Part shown: in pieces, positions 42,753-55,387 of the stretch
Position numbering within the stretch: the stretch's first letter is position 1
Layout of the letters: each line of letters starts with the position of its first letter
Translations under genes and position numbers: made by a program
The notes under the pieces: model-generated
Told to the model about the DNA's origin: nothing
Databases searched by the model: none
Seen by the model: only the letters and a program-made list of their open reading frames with translations
Assembly: GCA_024345305.1 (NCBI GenBank)
Contig: BRON01000002.1
Location: forward strand, 1 to 64,000
Direction: 5' to 3'
Length of the DNA: 64,000 nucleotides
Source: Mrakia gelida
Lineage: Eukaryota > Basidiomycota > Tremellomycetes > Cystofilobasidiales > Mrakiaceae

Positions 42753-43101
42753 AGCTTGAAGAATTGAGTGGAGTGGGTGTTTGAGAGGAACGAGAAGGGA
42801 AGGGGGGAGTCGACGGACGACAGCGCTTTCTTTTGCGATCGACTCGAGCTCGGCCCATTTCCCTTCCTTTTCGTTTCCCTTCAAACCACCAGCTCCCCTT
42901 CAACCTCAAAAGTCATCATCGACACCTCAGGGCCCTCCCCTAGGTTCCTCTCAGTTTCCTCTACTCGATATCTAGAGCTCTAGTCTCTTCAGCACCCTCC
43001 CAAACTCGCCTCGTCACACCAGCTCCCCGACCTTCCTCCCTTCCCTTCCCTTCGACCTTCCCTCCAAAGGAAGCGAACTCTCTCTACTTCCTCCAAAAGA
43101 C
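42753..43101. promoter_or_regulatory. Divergent promoter between the SHE3-like gene and the ArfGAP
   Basis: These 349 bases are mostly pyrimidine-rich on the plus strand near the ArfGAP start (CTTCCCTTCCCTTCG) and contain TCGATATCTAGAGCTCTAG near 42964-42982, a short imperfect palindrome. No exon is seen. Confidence 0.35.
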
Positions 43102-44919
43102 ATGGCAGCCAAGGCTCGTAACGAAAGAGTGATAGAAGATCTGCTCAAGATCCCTGGGAATGGTCAGTCGAGACGAGCGAGAGAGGAGCGACGAATCCAA
43201 GCTGACTCTTCCCTTCCCTTCCCTCCTCCTCTTCCCTTCTTTCTCTCTCACTCCTGCCTCGACTCCTCGCTCTGTTTCTACAGAGATCTGCGCCGACTGT
43301 CGCGGTCCTGGCCCTAGATGGTGCTCGTGGAATCTCGGTATCCTGCTCTGCGTGCCGTGCGCTTCTCAGCATAGAAGACTCGGAGTTCGTTCCCCTTCGA
43401 CGCCTCCTCCCTTTCTCTCAAGCTCTCTTGCTGACTCAGTTCCCACTCTTCGCTTCTCGCAGACTCATATCAGCAAAGTCAAGAGCTTAACGCTGGACGT
43501 ATTCACTCGAGAGCAGATCGAGAGCATTCGGACGATGGGGAACATCAAGTCGAACGCTCTCATCAACAACGACGATCGAACCAACCCTCCCCCGACTTCC
43601 TGGGAGGACTCTGCTCGAGAGAGTGAGCTTGAAAGGTTGGTTCGACCTTCTGTCGGCTTCTCGAGCTCGCTCTGGTGCTAACGATACTTGCTTCATCCCT
43701 TGAATCCAGATACATCCGTCGGAAGTACACCTCCCATCCCAAACCCCCTCCTCGCCGTTCGCCATCTCCTCCTCCCCTCCCAGCTCGCACTTCCACCAAC
43801 TCTCGTCCAGCACCTCCTCCCAGCTCCTTTCCAACCACCTTCGAAGACACCTCCTCCACCTCCATCCCCCTCCGAGCTCCCTCACGAGCAAAATCAACCC
43901 CTCTCCCAGCTCCGACGGTGGAGGAGAGGAAGACTCCGATCTTTGGAGCGACGCTCGAGCATCGTCCGACTGGAGGACCTGTAGGACATCCCGGAGGAGT
44001 GGAACCGATGAGGAGAGGGAGACCTGGGTCGGCGATGAACAACCCTACCAACGGTGCTGGAGGAGGAGAGGCTCTTCAGCAGCAGCAGCAGGCGTATCAG
44101 AACGGTCAACAGCAGCAGCAGCAGTTCGCGTTGAACGGATACCAACAGCAGCAACAACCTCCCCTCCAGTACCTCACTCCTCAGCAGCAACAGCAACAGC
44201 AACCCTCCTCCTCCTTCCAACCTCAGTTCCAACCCCAGCAGCAACAGCAGCAGCAGCAGATCCCTCAGCACGGCGCGTGGGGAGACCTCATGTCCCTCGC
44301 GTCCGGCCCACCTCAACCTCCTCAGCAACACCCACAATCCTTCTACCAACCCCAGGCCCAACCCCAATCCCAATTCACTCCCTCCCCATCCCCTTACCAA
44401 CAGCAACAACCTCCCCAACCCTCCTTCCAACAACAACCTCAACCCCAAATCCAAAACCGAAGCGTCTCCATGCCCACCGCCGTTCCCTCTCCTTACGCTT
44501 CCACCACTCCCTCCCTCGTCGGTGCCTCCCAGTACTTAGGCGGAATGGCTACCATCCCTCAGCAGCAGACCGCCTCGCCGTACCAGCAGTTCGGTCAGGC
44601 GTCGTCGTTCCCGTTCCAGTCCCAACCCCAACCTCAACACACCGCTCAGTACCAACCCCAACAGCAGCAACAACAACAATTCGCTCAACCTCAGCAGCAG
44701 CAGCAGCAGCCGAACTACGGTCAAGGAGGAGGAGGAGCGTTCGGAGGAGGGCAGTACGGAGGAGCTCAGCAGCAACAGCAACAACCTCAGCAGCAACAAC
44801 CTCAACAGCCGACGTTCAACACCCCGAACGCGTTCTTTGGGAGTATGATGCCGACTCAGCAGGGTGGAGGGACGGGTGGTGGTGGGGGTGGAGGAGGGCA
44901 GAGTTGGGGTGGGAGGTGA
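43102..44919 (+). CDS. ArfGAP with long glutamine-rich C-terminus (AGE1/SMAP type)
   Basis: GTPase-activating protein for Arf, acting in Golgi/endosome vesicle coat cycling. Exons encode MAAKARNERVIEDLLKIPGN, then CADCRGPGPRWCSWNLG, ILLCVPCASQHRRLG, THISKVKSLTLDVFTREQIE, MGNIKSNAL and YIRRKYTSH. This is the full ArfGAP zinc finger (CxxC-x16-CxxC) with the Arg of the HRxLG motif. The rest, one long exon, is Pro-rich and then dominated by poly-Q runs interleaved with P, S and G, ending GQSWGGR. The typical family order GNxxxN is kept (MGNIKSNAL). About 530 residues. The Q-rich tail probably mediates protein contacts or condensation, by inference only. Confidence 0.85.
44070..44840 (+). repeat. 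CAG/CAA glutamine-codon repeats inside the ArfGAP
   Basis: Many runs of 4-8 Gln codons, mixing CAG and CAA, occur between 44078 and 44820. The CAG/CAA mix means the runs are not pure microsatellites, which limits slippage. Confidence 0.85.
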
Positions 44920-45622
44920 GAGGAGGGAGGGAGGGAGAGGTTGGTGCGAGGAGAGGTAGAGGCGAGCGAGGAGGTGGGATGAAGTGAGAGAGACGCTGGA
45001 TGGAGTGGAGATCTTGATTTTGATGTTAGGTTGTATACCTATCTCCAGGAACAGGGGTGTTGGGAAAGGAACGAGACAGCAGAGAGGGGGGCGAGGAACC
45101 GAAGACGCGTCTCGTTCGAACGCCCTGACTACCTCTCGACAGCAGCGTCGCTGAGACTTTCTCTTTAGCGAAGGGTTAGTCGCACGTAATAGCATGCGGC
45201 CAAGTCTCCATTGAGGTCTAAGAAAACAAAAACAAAGCAAACATCTCGAAGGAAACAAAAAGAAACGGACGCGCCGAAACCCAAAGTCAACAACTCTCGA
45301 AACCCGAGCTCGCTCCTCCTTTCGACCTTCGACCTCTTCGACCCTTCCCCTTCCCATCCAGCCCTCCAAGGCACTCTTCTCTATCCCTGGAGAGTAAATC
45401 CCCTCGACCCTTGTCTCCATAGAGGAGAAACCCAAGCGAACCAATAACAGCAGCAGCGAACCAACCAAGCGAGCTCAGCCCAACCCACCTCACCTCCCTC
45501 ACCTTCCTCCCCCTCCTCCCTCCCCTCACCTCTCTCCCGCACGCACCGTGTCTTCCTACACTCCCCCCTCCTACTCCTCCCTCAGTTTCGCCCCTGCCCC
45601 TCCTTCGTTAGCGCTCAAACCC
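44920..45622. promoter_or_regulatory. Intergenic region upstream of the CM1-domain gene
   Basis: No exon is supported over these 703 bases. The last 120 bp are almost pure pyrimidine on the plus strand (CCCACCTCACCTCCCTCACC). An open frame begins in it at a GTG codon, but the first ATG in frame is at 45623. Confidence 0.4.
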
Positions 45623-48600
45623 ATGGCCGCTCGTTCAGCCTTCACCGCCATCCTCTCTGCTTCTCACTCGAGCGGGGGAGAGGAAGAAGGAGATTCCACG
45701 ATGAACGCGAACGACACCTTGCCTTCGTTGGCGGATAGTTTTCATTCCGATATGGAGAGGGAGAAGGAGCAGAATGATAGGGAGCTGGGTGTGGGAGGGA
45801 GTAGGAATGGATGGGGAGGGAGGGAGTGGGAGAGAGAGAGGGCTGAGGAGCCTGGGACGGCGAAGAAGGAGAGAGGAGCTGGAGGGAGGAATGGTGAGTC
45901 GATCTTTTGAGCTTGTTCTTGGGGCGAGATGGGGGCAGATATAGTTGGAGGATGCCTCGGTCCGACGAGGAAGGTTTTCACTCCTCGAGATCGAGGTGGA
46001 TGCAAGGCCCAAACGAACTCCATCCATCCATCCAAAACGAGAGAAAGCTCACCTCACCTCCTTCCCTTCCTTCCTTCTCGTTTCGTTCCCAGCCCGACCT
46101 CGTTCCTCCTCCCCTTCAACACCCCATCAACATCAACCCCCCACCTCCTCCCTCGTCGACCTCCCCACCCCACGCTCCCCTTCCAACAACTCCTCTTCCA
46201 ACCTCCTCTCCGACGACGACGATGATCTCTTCGCCCAAGCTCCCATGGGCTCGCCTGTCAAGCGCTCAGGGTTCAATAGTAGTATTCAGCAGGATAGAGG
46301 GAGGGATGGGAAGCCTTTGAGGAGTGGGAGGATGAGTGTGGCTGGGGGGGAGATCGGAGGAATGAGGAGTATGACGCTTAGGGAGCAGGAGAAGGTGAGC
46401 TCGCGTCCCCTTCCCTTCTTCCGTCGGGCTTCCTTTTGAAGATCGAGCTCACTTTCCTCCCTTCCTCCCTCCCCCCACCCAACCCAATCCACCCACCGCC
46501 CGCTCGCCCACCCGCCCACCCCCACCCACCCTCCGCCAGGCCCTCCACGACAAAGACCAAGAAATCATCGGACTCAAGTTCTCCCTCACCTTCTACCAAG
46601 ACCGTCTCAAATCCCAATCGACCGAATCCCAAGAAGCCATGACCAAGGAGATCGGAGACCTTCGTCTCGCTTACGCTCGATTGAGGGACGAGTCCAAGAA
46701 GAACAAGAAGTATGCTCTTCAGTCCCAAGTCGCGATTGAGGCTCTCAAAGCCGAGATTAGTGCGTTGAGGAAGGCGGGTGCTGGGAAGGGCGGGAGGGAG
46801 GGTGAGGAGAGGGAGAGAGGGAAGGAGTTGGAGTTGGCTGAGCGGGTGAGGGAGGAGAGGGAGAGGAGGAAGGAGAGTGAGGCGAGGGCGGAGAAGGCGG
46901 AGAGGGAACTGAAGGAGATGAGGGAGAAGAGGAGGGAGACGGGGGTGGAGGAGGTGAGTTGGACGACTTCTTGTTCGACGACTCGTCCTTGTGCGTTGCC
47001 GCTCTCTGAAGAGCGGAGACTGACGTCCTTTCCCTCGTTCGATTTGTGTCAGGCCGAGCTCGCACGCCTCCGAACAGCAGTCGAGGAGCTCGAAGCAGAG
47101 AACGACGGTCTCGCCGGAGAACTCGAAACCGCGAAGGGAACCCTCGAGGACACCCAGGAGGATCTCAACAAGCTTCAGGACGAGGCTGATCGTCGGAACG
47201 AGGCTGATGAGTCGAGGAAGGGCGGGGAGGAAGAGGTGACGGAGCTGCAGGAGAAGGTGGAAGAGCTGGAACGGGTGAGTCCTCCTTTTTCGACGCGTCT
47301 GCTCCCTCGCGTGATCGTCTCGTTTCTTTCCTCGTACAACTCGAGACTGATCCTCGGCTTGCGTTTGGATTGCGCTCATGATTAGTTGGTCGACACCCTC
47401 GAAGCCCAAATCGCTACCAAGACGACCTCCATCGCTACCCTCGAGGACGAGAAGGAGGATCTCCTTGATCAACGAGACGAGCTCAACCACCAGCTGGACG
47501 CGATGGAGAACGGTCAACGAGAGAGGTCGATCAGTCGGGTGGGCGATGATGAGCAGCTGGAGCAGGTTCGTTCCGTTCCATCCATCATCTCCTCCTTTCT
47601 TGTTCCCTCGCCTTTGGACGCGACGAGCCTCAAAACTGACTCCTTCTTCGTCTTCGTTTTGCGATTTGCGTTTCGACAGGAGAGGAACGACCTTCGCGAC
47701 CGACTGGCTGCTGCCAACCTCGAACTCGAGAGGAAGGAGACGGAGCTCGATCAGAAGGAGAAGTCCCTGCAGGAAGCCTACGACGAGATGGACGGCAACG
47801 CCCAGCAGTGGGGAGATGAGGTCAAGGAGACTAAGGCTCAGAACGATGAGCTTAAGGATGTGAGTGGCTCGTTTTTCCTTTCATCGTCCCCCTTCCCTCC
47901 TTTCTTTCTCTCGCTATTCGTTCTCGAACTGACCGACTCGTATTCGTCGTGCGAAACCAGGTCCTCCAAGAACGCGAGAAGGAGAACGACGAACTTCGAG
48001 ACTCGCTTCAAGAACACGTCGCCGAGATCAACGAGCTTCGAGACAAGCTCGCCGATGTCGAGGCTCTCTGTGGGGAGGTTACCGAGAAGCTGGAGGAGCA
48101 TCTTGCTGGGTGTGAGCCGGAGAAGGCGGAGAAGGACGCGGAGCTGCTGGCGAACAACGAGGAGATCCAGAACGTGAGTTTCTTTTCTTCCCGCTTTTCT
48201 TCCTTCCCGTTCGTTCGACTCGACGAGGTTGAACCTTGAGTGCTGATATGTTTTCTGTTCGTGCTGGTCACACAGCTGGGTGAACGGATCCACGAACTTG
48301 AGGACGAACTGGAATCACGGCTCGCTACCATCCAGGAGCTCGAGGGAGAACTCAACGCTTCGGACGCTGCTTTCGAGGAGAACCAGCTCGTTCACGATCA
48401 GGTCGTTGCTTCGCTCAAGGAGGTTTGTCCCTCTTCCTTTCCTCTGCTCAATCTCGTCTCGTCTCGTCTCGTCTCGGTCGAGCGGAAGTCCTGACTGACG
48501 CGCGCCCCTTTTCTCTCTTCGTTCACTCAGAAACTCGCCAAAGCCAAACTCGATCTTCAAGAACTCGCCGAACTCTACGACGCTTCCCTCGGAGACAAGG

Positions 48601-50596
48601 AGCTTCACGAACAGCAGATTGGAGACCTCACTCGGAAGGTCATCGAGCTCGACGAGGCTCTTCGGTCGGCTTCTGCTTCGAAGAAGAGGGCGCTCGAGGA
48701 GAGGGAGGAGTTCTCGGATCGACTTCGGAGGGAGGAGGATGCTAGGGAGAGGGATCGAGCCAGCTGGAAGAGGGAGAAGGACGATGATGAGGCTCATTGG
48801 AGTAGGTTGCTGCAGGATAAGGAGGCTGTGAGTTCTCGTCTCTCTCTCGCTCTCTCTCTCTCTCGTTGTCGTTCATTCCCTCGCGTTCGTGGCTTGTGGA
48901 TGCTGACGCCTACTCCTCGTCGTCGGTTTCAGAGCGTCGCTCGTCTCACCGCCGAACTCGAACAGGTCCGAAGTCGTCTATCGTCGAGGGATCGCGATCT
49001 CGAAGCCATCCAGGAAGGATCTCGCCAGCTCGGAGAGACTCACACCAACGATCGATTCGCCCTGGAACTCGAGGTTGAACGGGTCAGGAGGGATCTCGAG
49101 AGAGCGGAGGAGGATCTCGAGAGGGCCAAGAGGGATCTGGAGAAGAAGGAGGGTGTGCTTGGACAGAGGGAGGATGCTCTCGCCGACATGGTGAGTCACA
49201 TTTCGAGTCGGACGTCCGAGGGGGAGAAGATCGAGCTGACTCGTCCATTCTCTCGTTTTACAGCATGCTACGAGTCGCGAGCTGGAGAACAAGCTCTCTG
49301 CCGAACGTCAAGCTCGACTCAACATCTCGGACAAGCTCGACGCCGTTCAGAAGGTGAGCCAGCACCACCGACGCGTCTCTGCCTTCTCCTTCCCTCCGAG
49401 CTGACTTCTCCTTCTTCTTTCTTCGCAGACCAACAAGACTGCAGAGAGCGAAGCCGCTTCGTTACGCGAGCGAGTGGACGACCTCGAGCTTCGACTCTCC
49501 AACGATCAGCGAGCTCTGCTGTTGACGAAGAACCAGAGCGAGGCCCAGAGGAAGGAGAGCAACGAGCTCCTCCTCGCGGTCTTCCAGAACGTCAACAAGA
49601 TCCTCGGTACCGAGGTTCGTCGTCTCTTTCATCTCTTTCGTCTTCTTCTTGTCCGATCTGACGTGCATCCTTTCCATTTCCTTTCGCCCGAACAGGAGCG
49701 AGGAACGACCGCCAACTTCGCCGTCTTCAAGGACACTCTCCTCACTCGTCTTCGTTCCCTCGGTCAACTCCAGAACTCGTTCGAGAAGAAAATCAAGACG
49801 ACCGAGTCTGGGTTCCTCGACAAGCTCAAGTGAGTCTTCTCTGCTCTCTTGCTGTTTCGTCGAATCGAAACTGACCCGTCCTTTCGTCTCGTCCTCACAG
49901 CGCGATGAAGAAGCAGCTCGACAACAAGTGGAGACAGCTCGATCAGTTCGAGACCTCGGTTCGGAAACTCGAGCTCGTCAAGACATCGTGGAGGAACAAG
50001 TTCGCTCAGAAGGAGGGAGAACTCGCTGCTCTTCAGGTGAGTCTCGTTCGTTTCTTCAACGCGTCGTCTTCCTCGTTCGCGCTTCTGACGCGCCTCCTTT
50101 CGCCCTTCCTTCCCAGTCCCAACACGCCGATCTCGCTTCCCAACTCGTCTCCCTCCGAGGCATGTCCCGTTCCGACTCCAACAACGACATCCGCTCAGCC
50201 AACACTCGCAACGCAACGCTCGAGAAACGTCTCGCCAACGCTCAGAACCAACTCTCCGCCTACGACGACAAGATGGCTTCCGCTCGAACCAAGATGTCGG
50301 CTGCTGAGGCTCGATGGGACGCCAGGGTCAAGGAGTACGAGAGCAGGCTCAAGGCTGCTGAGGAGAAGATTAAGTCGGAGAAGCAGGGTGGAAAGGAGAG
50401 AGCTGCTCAGTTGGAGTCGCAGGTTCGGTGAGTGCTTCGTTTTCCCTTCTTTCTTCGCCTGTCCACCCCAAAATCCCGAATTTGACCTAGTACCTTCATC
50501 TCGTCTCTTAGGGATCTGGAGAAACAGATCGAGATCGCCAAACGACGGAACGACCGAGTTCGAGATCTTCTCCCTCCGCCCAAAGTTATCTCTTGA
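45623..50596 (+). CDS. CM1 (Cnn_1N) domain coiled-coil protein, Mto1/Pcp1-type microtubule organiser
   Basis: After a disordered acidic N-terminus (ATG at 45623) the exon ending at 46394 and the next exon (from about 46540) encode MTLREQEKALHDKDQEI and GLKFSLTFYQDRLK. This is the CM1 motif (PF07989) that recruits and activates gamma-tubulin complexes in centrosomin, CDK5RAP2, Mto1 and Pcp1. Everything after it is continuous coiled coil over some 15 exons, for example LEAENDGLAGELETAKGTLE, VTEKLEEHLAGCEPEKAEKD and VRRDLERAEEDLERAKRDLE, ending QIEIAKRRNDRVRDLLPPPK (stop 50594-50596). About 1,200 residues. No PACT domain is seen at its C-terminus, which favours an Mto1-like (cytoplasmic array or septal) role over a Pcp1-like one. 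Confidence 0.75.
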
Positions 50597-51558
50597 TATT
50601 TTCCCTCTCTCTTCTGCCTTCTTCTTCGACGGTTTGTTTATTGTGCTTTCGTTTCGTTTACGTACCCGCTCTGCTACCTTTCACACCCACCCTCTCTCTT
50701 CGATTTCTTCGTCTTTGATCTCTCGTTTCTTTATCGACCTTCGTGCTTCGGATAGATCTAATGACGACCTTGCTACGCTCTCACCCTTTCTAACCTTCTC
50801 GCTCCTCAAGCTCTGGACTTCCGACCTCTAGAAAAACGGTTCTCCTGTAGCTTTTTCCCGCTCGACCTTCGTAAAGTTCAAGGAGAACGACGCGTCGAGC
50901 GAGCGAGGAGCTCGAAAGAAACGACGAGATTTCGACTTCACCATCTCCAGCTCTCACTCTCTGAGCAGATTTCTGCGTTTTGGCCCATTCAATCTCTCTG
51001 CTGTCGATGGCGAGCAGCGATGCGAGCCTGCCGTGACTAACCCAGGAGGAGGGAAAGGAAGCAAACTGCGAGAGTCGACTCTCCCGACGGCTAGGTTTCA
51101 AAAATCTCACCCACCTGCCTGTCTTTGCTCCCCTGCCAGGAGGAGATCGATTCTTGGCGAGTGTGGCAGCATAATGAACAGGGACCGAGTCCAACGCTGA
51201 TCGACGGCGAGCTAAAGGAGGAGAGAGAGAGCGGAAGGAAAGAGAGACGTCGAGAGTCGAACGTCGCCTTGGAGGAACCTGCCTCCCGAACTTCGAGGCG
51301 AAGATCTGCTATTCCAGAAGAGTCCAGATCTGATCTGCGAAGTTGATGTCGAACTTGATCCTGTCCGTCGCTCGCGCGAAAAATGTGCGTTTCAGGGTAA
51401 GACCCGGCGCCAGGGTGGATCAATTAGCGGAGCGACGATGGTCCCGGATCTGAGGTGAAGGGGAGGGGAGGGGCAAGGGAGCGAAAGAAACCTTCAACCA
51501 CCATCAGCTCTTCCGGTTCTCGCTCTTCGTTCATCTTCTTACCCCCTCGCCATCGACT
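50597..51558. other. Intergenic region between the CM1 gene and an F-box gene
   Basis: The first 230 bp are T-rich 3' UTR-like sequence. The rest contains an ACGCGTCGAGCGAGCGAGG block at 50891 and open frames on both strands with no coding character or splice pattern. Nothing else is seen. Confidence 0.4.
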
Positions 51559-54500
51559 ATGTTGCTCTCCCTCCCCAACGAGCTGCTCACGAACGTCGCC
51601 TACTTCCTCGCTACTGGTCCGACGACGCCTTGCATCGGCCCTCCTTCAGCTCTGCTCCCTCTCCTCCTCGCTCATCCAACCTTCAACGACGCCCTCTCCT
51701 TCGACAAGAACCCTTCCCTCTACGCTCAAATCCTTCACGAAACCTTCGATACGGACGCCATCGGTCGAAGATTCGGCAGCGACGTCCTGGGAGACTCAAC
51801 CAAGGCCGCGGGGGAGCTCAAGACTCGCTGGACCCTCCTTCACAGGATTCGAAGAGCTGCTGAGAGCGAGATCCCGATCCCTGAGAGGGAAGGAGGACTT
51901 CAGACGATAGCAGACGATCTCATGCAGGTCTTCATGATGTTGACGGAGAACGGTAAGTTTTTCTTCCTCCTTGAACACGCAATCAGCGTCGCTTCGGCCT
52001 CGTCCTTCTCCATTCGCCCGTCTCTTCACGCTGACCTCTTTCCGTCTTCCCTTCCTTCCTCTAGACGGTCGAAACTTGGGTCACCTCCTCGTCTGGGCGT
52101 GAGTATACGAGTCCTTGCCAGCTCGCATGCTCTTTCTGGAAGTGGAGAAACAGCCGTGCCAGTATGACTGGCGGAAGCTGACCGACTCCTTCTCCTCCCT
52201 CTCCCCCTCCTCCTCCCCTCCTCCCCGCCTCGGTGTAACCCACCCCAGCAATCTTCCCAACTACCTCCTCGCCTTCCATCATCAGGTTATGATCCCTATG
52301 GCTCTCGAGCCCGGCTACCCTGAGGACACTCCCGACAAGGCTCTTCACATCACCATCGCCTACTGGCTCGACGAGGCAGGTGAGTCTCTCGATCTCCTCT
52401 TCGCTTCGCGTCAGCGGCGGTTTCTGCTCGTCGATTCCTTACAGAACGCTAACTCACCAACCCTTGCCCTTTCTCAGCCTACTTCATGAAGCAGAGGAAC
52501 TACTCCGCTCTGTCTTCGAGAGAGGACGAAAACGCATCCTTGGCAGTCGAGAATTTCTACGAAACGGCGGCTCAGATCGACGAGAAGATCTTTGTGACCC
52601 GTCCCTTCGCTCTCGCTCTTCACAAGGTCAGCCCTTTCGCCTCCTCACCTATCTGAGGCCTCATACGAGGATATTGAATGTGCGTCTCTTTTTGTTCGTC
52701 CCAGTTCGACGCGTACTTCGGACCCTGGACGAAACGTCACCTCCCTCTCCCTCCCTCCGTCCAACTTCCACCGCCCCTCGATCCTTCCATCCCAGTCGAC
52801 CCTCATCTCGCAGATCTTCGACCTAGGAGACGCGCCGTTCAGATGACTCGCTTCAACCGAGAGTGGAGCGTCGCACCTCCGTGAGTCCTTCTTTCAACGA
52901 ACGCGTCTTCGTCTTCCCGTCTTCTCCTCTCTTTCTGACTCGTTTTCCCTCTCTTCTTCCATCCTTTTACGCATCTCAGCATCCTCACCCTCTCTGCTTC
53001 CATGGGTCTCATGAACCAACTCGATCAAACGCCCTGCGTCGGAGGTCTCTCAGCATCGAGCTCCAACTCTTCGACCGCGTCGCTCGACTTCCTCTACCCC
53101 TATTCCTCTCCACCCTCCTCTCCCACTGGCCGACCCTTCATCGCAGAACCCTCCACCGAAACGTACCTTCGAAAATCACTTCCTCTCGTCAACCTTCCGT
53201 CAACCTGCCACGACCTCGACGTCAAGAGGTTGCTCGCATGCGGAGATCCCTGGAAGGGAGGGTTGGACGCGTTGGCTTTCCGAGGGAAGATCGAGGGGAG
53301 ATAGTGGGTCCTTTCAAGAACCTCCATTCGTCCGACCTCGAAGCTGACCTTCGCCTTCTTCGTTCTTGCAGTCACGGAAGTTTCTCGTTCTTCGACTTCG
53401 CTGGTTATCGAGAGATGCTTTCGGGCGAGATGGGAGTCCTCTTCGAAGGTCAGCCCTTTTTTCCTCCCTTCCTTCCTCTCACCCCTATACCTTCAGCTGA
53501 TCTGACTTGCTCTCCTCGTCTACAGCCACCTTCGGTCAGCAAGCTCAGGAGATCATCCTTTCGGAACGCGTCGTTCGAATCCATCGAGACCTCGCAGGAG
53601 GATCCGGACCTCTCATCAATGCCGGTTTCCCTCTCCCAGGATCACCACCCGACCCTTTCACTCTCTGCTACTCGAAGGAGGAGGAGGACGCTCCCGAGCC
53701 GGAAGGATCCGAGTTCGTCAAGGAGATTCTCGTCGATGGAACGGGAAGGAGTGGGTGGGGAAACTTCAAGCTCACGGGGAGAGTTCGAGCATGGGATGGG
53801 ATGATCAGCTTGGTGAAGGAATACGTCGTGAGTTGCTGTTCCTTTGATGCGTCCGTTTGTTGGGTGGTGGGAGCGACGCAGTGTCCCTCAAAGGAGGTAG
53901 GAATCGACGCGTTCGAGAAACGTTCGAGCTGACTTTCGTTTCACCTTCCCTCGTCGTCAGACTCAGGACTCGGCTGGAAACGAGCCCACTACTCGAGGGA
54001 AATGGTTCTACAGAGGATACGTGATGCAGGATTCTCGCTTTGTCGGTTGCTGGAGAGATTGCTTCACGGACGAGTCCTTCAGAGGTACGTCTCCTCTTTC
54101 GCCTTCGCCTTCGCTTCGCTTCTCTTCTTCGACCAAACGCGTGCTGACTCCATCTTCTGTGTCCTCGCTCCAACAGGCTACGAAGGATCGTTCCACATGA
54201 GGAAACAAGACGAACGCTTCGTCGTTCCCCTGCTCTCGAACGGTTCGTTGGTGTCTCCTTCTCGAAACCTGCCGCCTCAGCTTCGAGCGAGCGACTCGTA
54301 TATCTGCTCCTGGCCTGAAAATGACAACGAAGCAGGTTAGCCTCGTGTCTGAGACTGGGCTGAACGTTCAGACTCCCTTGATCTGACCTCTGCCTTTCCT
54401 TTTCTCGCGTCTCAGCTGCCGCCGATTCGGACGAGCTTTGCGAACGCTCTCTCTCTCCGACCCCCGCTGCCATCAGCCGAACTTCAACGCCCACCCTCGG

Positions 54501-54927
54501 AGGTACTCTCGCCACTATCAACTTCGCTCAAGTCGCCAACTCCTCCCTTCGTCCAACAGCTCCCTCGTCCTACTCGTCGTCAGTAGCCGCTTCGTCGTCG
54601 TCGCGAGTCCCCCTCCCCGTCCCCTCCTCTTCCTCCTCCTCCAACTCCGTCGTCGGTCTCACCGGAGACATTGATCCTTTGGTCCTCCGGGACCTTCACC
54701 ACTCCGGCTTCCAGGAGGAGCTCAGCTCAGGAGTGTTCGGAGGGAAGAGGAAGAGGGAAGGGTCGCCCGAGAGAGCGAAGGGTGAGACTGGAGGTTCGCG
54801 AGGAGAGAAAGCAGCAGGCTCGGACGGTGGAGACGGAGCGGTCGGGTTGGAGCGAGTGGTGGGTTACCTTCACGAGAAGGTGGAACTGAGGAAGAAGGCG
54901 AAGGGCGAAGGGAGCAGCAGCTCGTGA
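51559..54927 (+). CDS. F-box domain protein, uncharacterised
   Basis: The N-terminus MLLSLPNELLTNVAYFLATG with LLPLLLAHPTFNDALSFDKN and PSLYAQILHETFDTDAIGRR is the basidiomycete F-box arrangement. Exon 2 onward encodes HHQVMIPMALEPGYPEDTPD, ALHITIAYWLDEA, FDAYFGPWTKRHLPLPPSVQ, RFNREWSVAPP and MGLMNQLDQTPCVGG. Near the C-terminus KWFYRGYVMQDSRFVGCWRD and GYEGSFHMRKQDERF look like a conserved globular domain seen in related basidiomycete proteins. The tail is Ser-rich and then basic (KRKREGSPERAK), ending at 54927. About 780 residues in about a dozen exons. Probable SCF substrate receptor; substrate unknown. Confidence 0.65.
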
Positions 54928-55387
54928 GGTGAAGGCTCTCAGTTGACGCGTTGTGATCGATAGTCTTCGTTTTTGGGTCCTGGTCTTCGTTGTATATCTA
55001 GTTCGTGATCTCTCCCCTTCTCATCTTAAGGTTTACGATTATGCTACGTCTCTATCTAACCCAGAAACGGGCAGGCAGGGAGAGAGCCGACGAAGTCGAT
55101 TTCGAGCCGACCTCCCTCCCTCCCTCCCAACTCCCAGCGTCGATTCGGACGCTTTCCCTTTCTTCTTCAGCTCAGCTCGTTACCCTGGATCAATCTCCGA
55201 CCGGTCGAAGGCTCCTGCGAGTCAGTCGTTGAGCTCGAGGGAGACGCAGAGGGAGGAGGGAGGAAGATGAATGGAGGGACGCAAGGAAGGGAGATGGAGC
55301 TGACCTTCTTCCTCTCATCCCCCCTTCCTCGCATACTCCTTTCTAGATCACCACCTCTCAAACTCGAGTCCCCAGCTCCTGTTCACT
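54928..55387. promoter_or_regulatory. Intergenic region between two F-box-type genes
   Basis: These 460 bases contain an AT-rich stretch at 54985-55070 with TATATCTAG and ATTATGC, then purine-rich and pyrimidine-rich blocks before the ATG at 55388. No exon is supported. Confidence 0.35.

Noticed and set aside
45548..45622. An upstream extension of the CM1 protein from a GTG codon
   Set aside because: Nuclear genes of fungi start at ATG, and the first in-frame ATG is at 45623. The upstream stretch looks like pyrimidine-rich leader.
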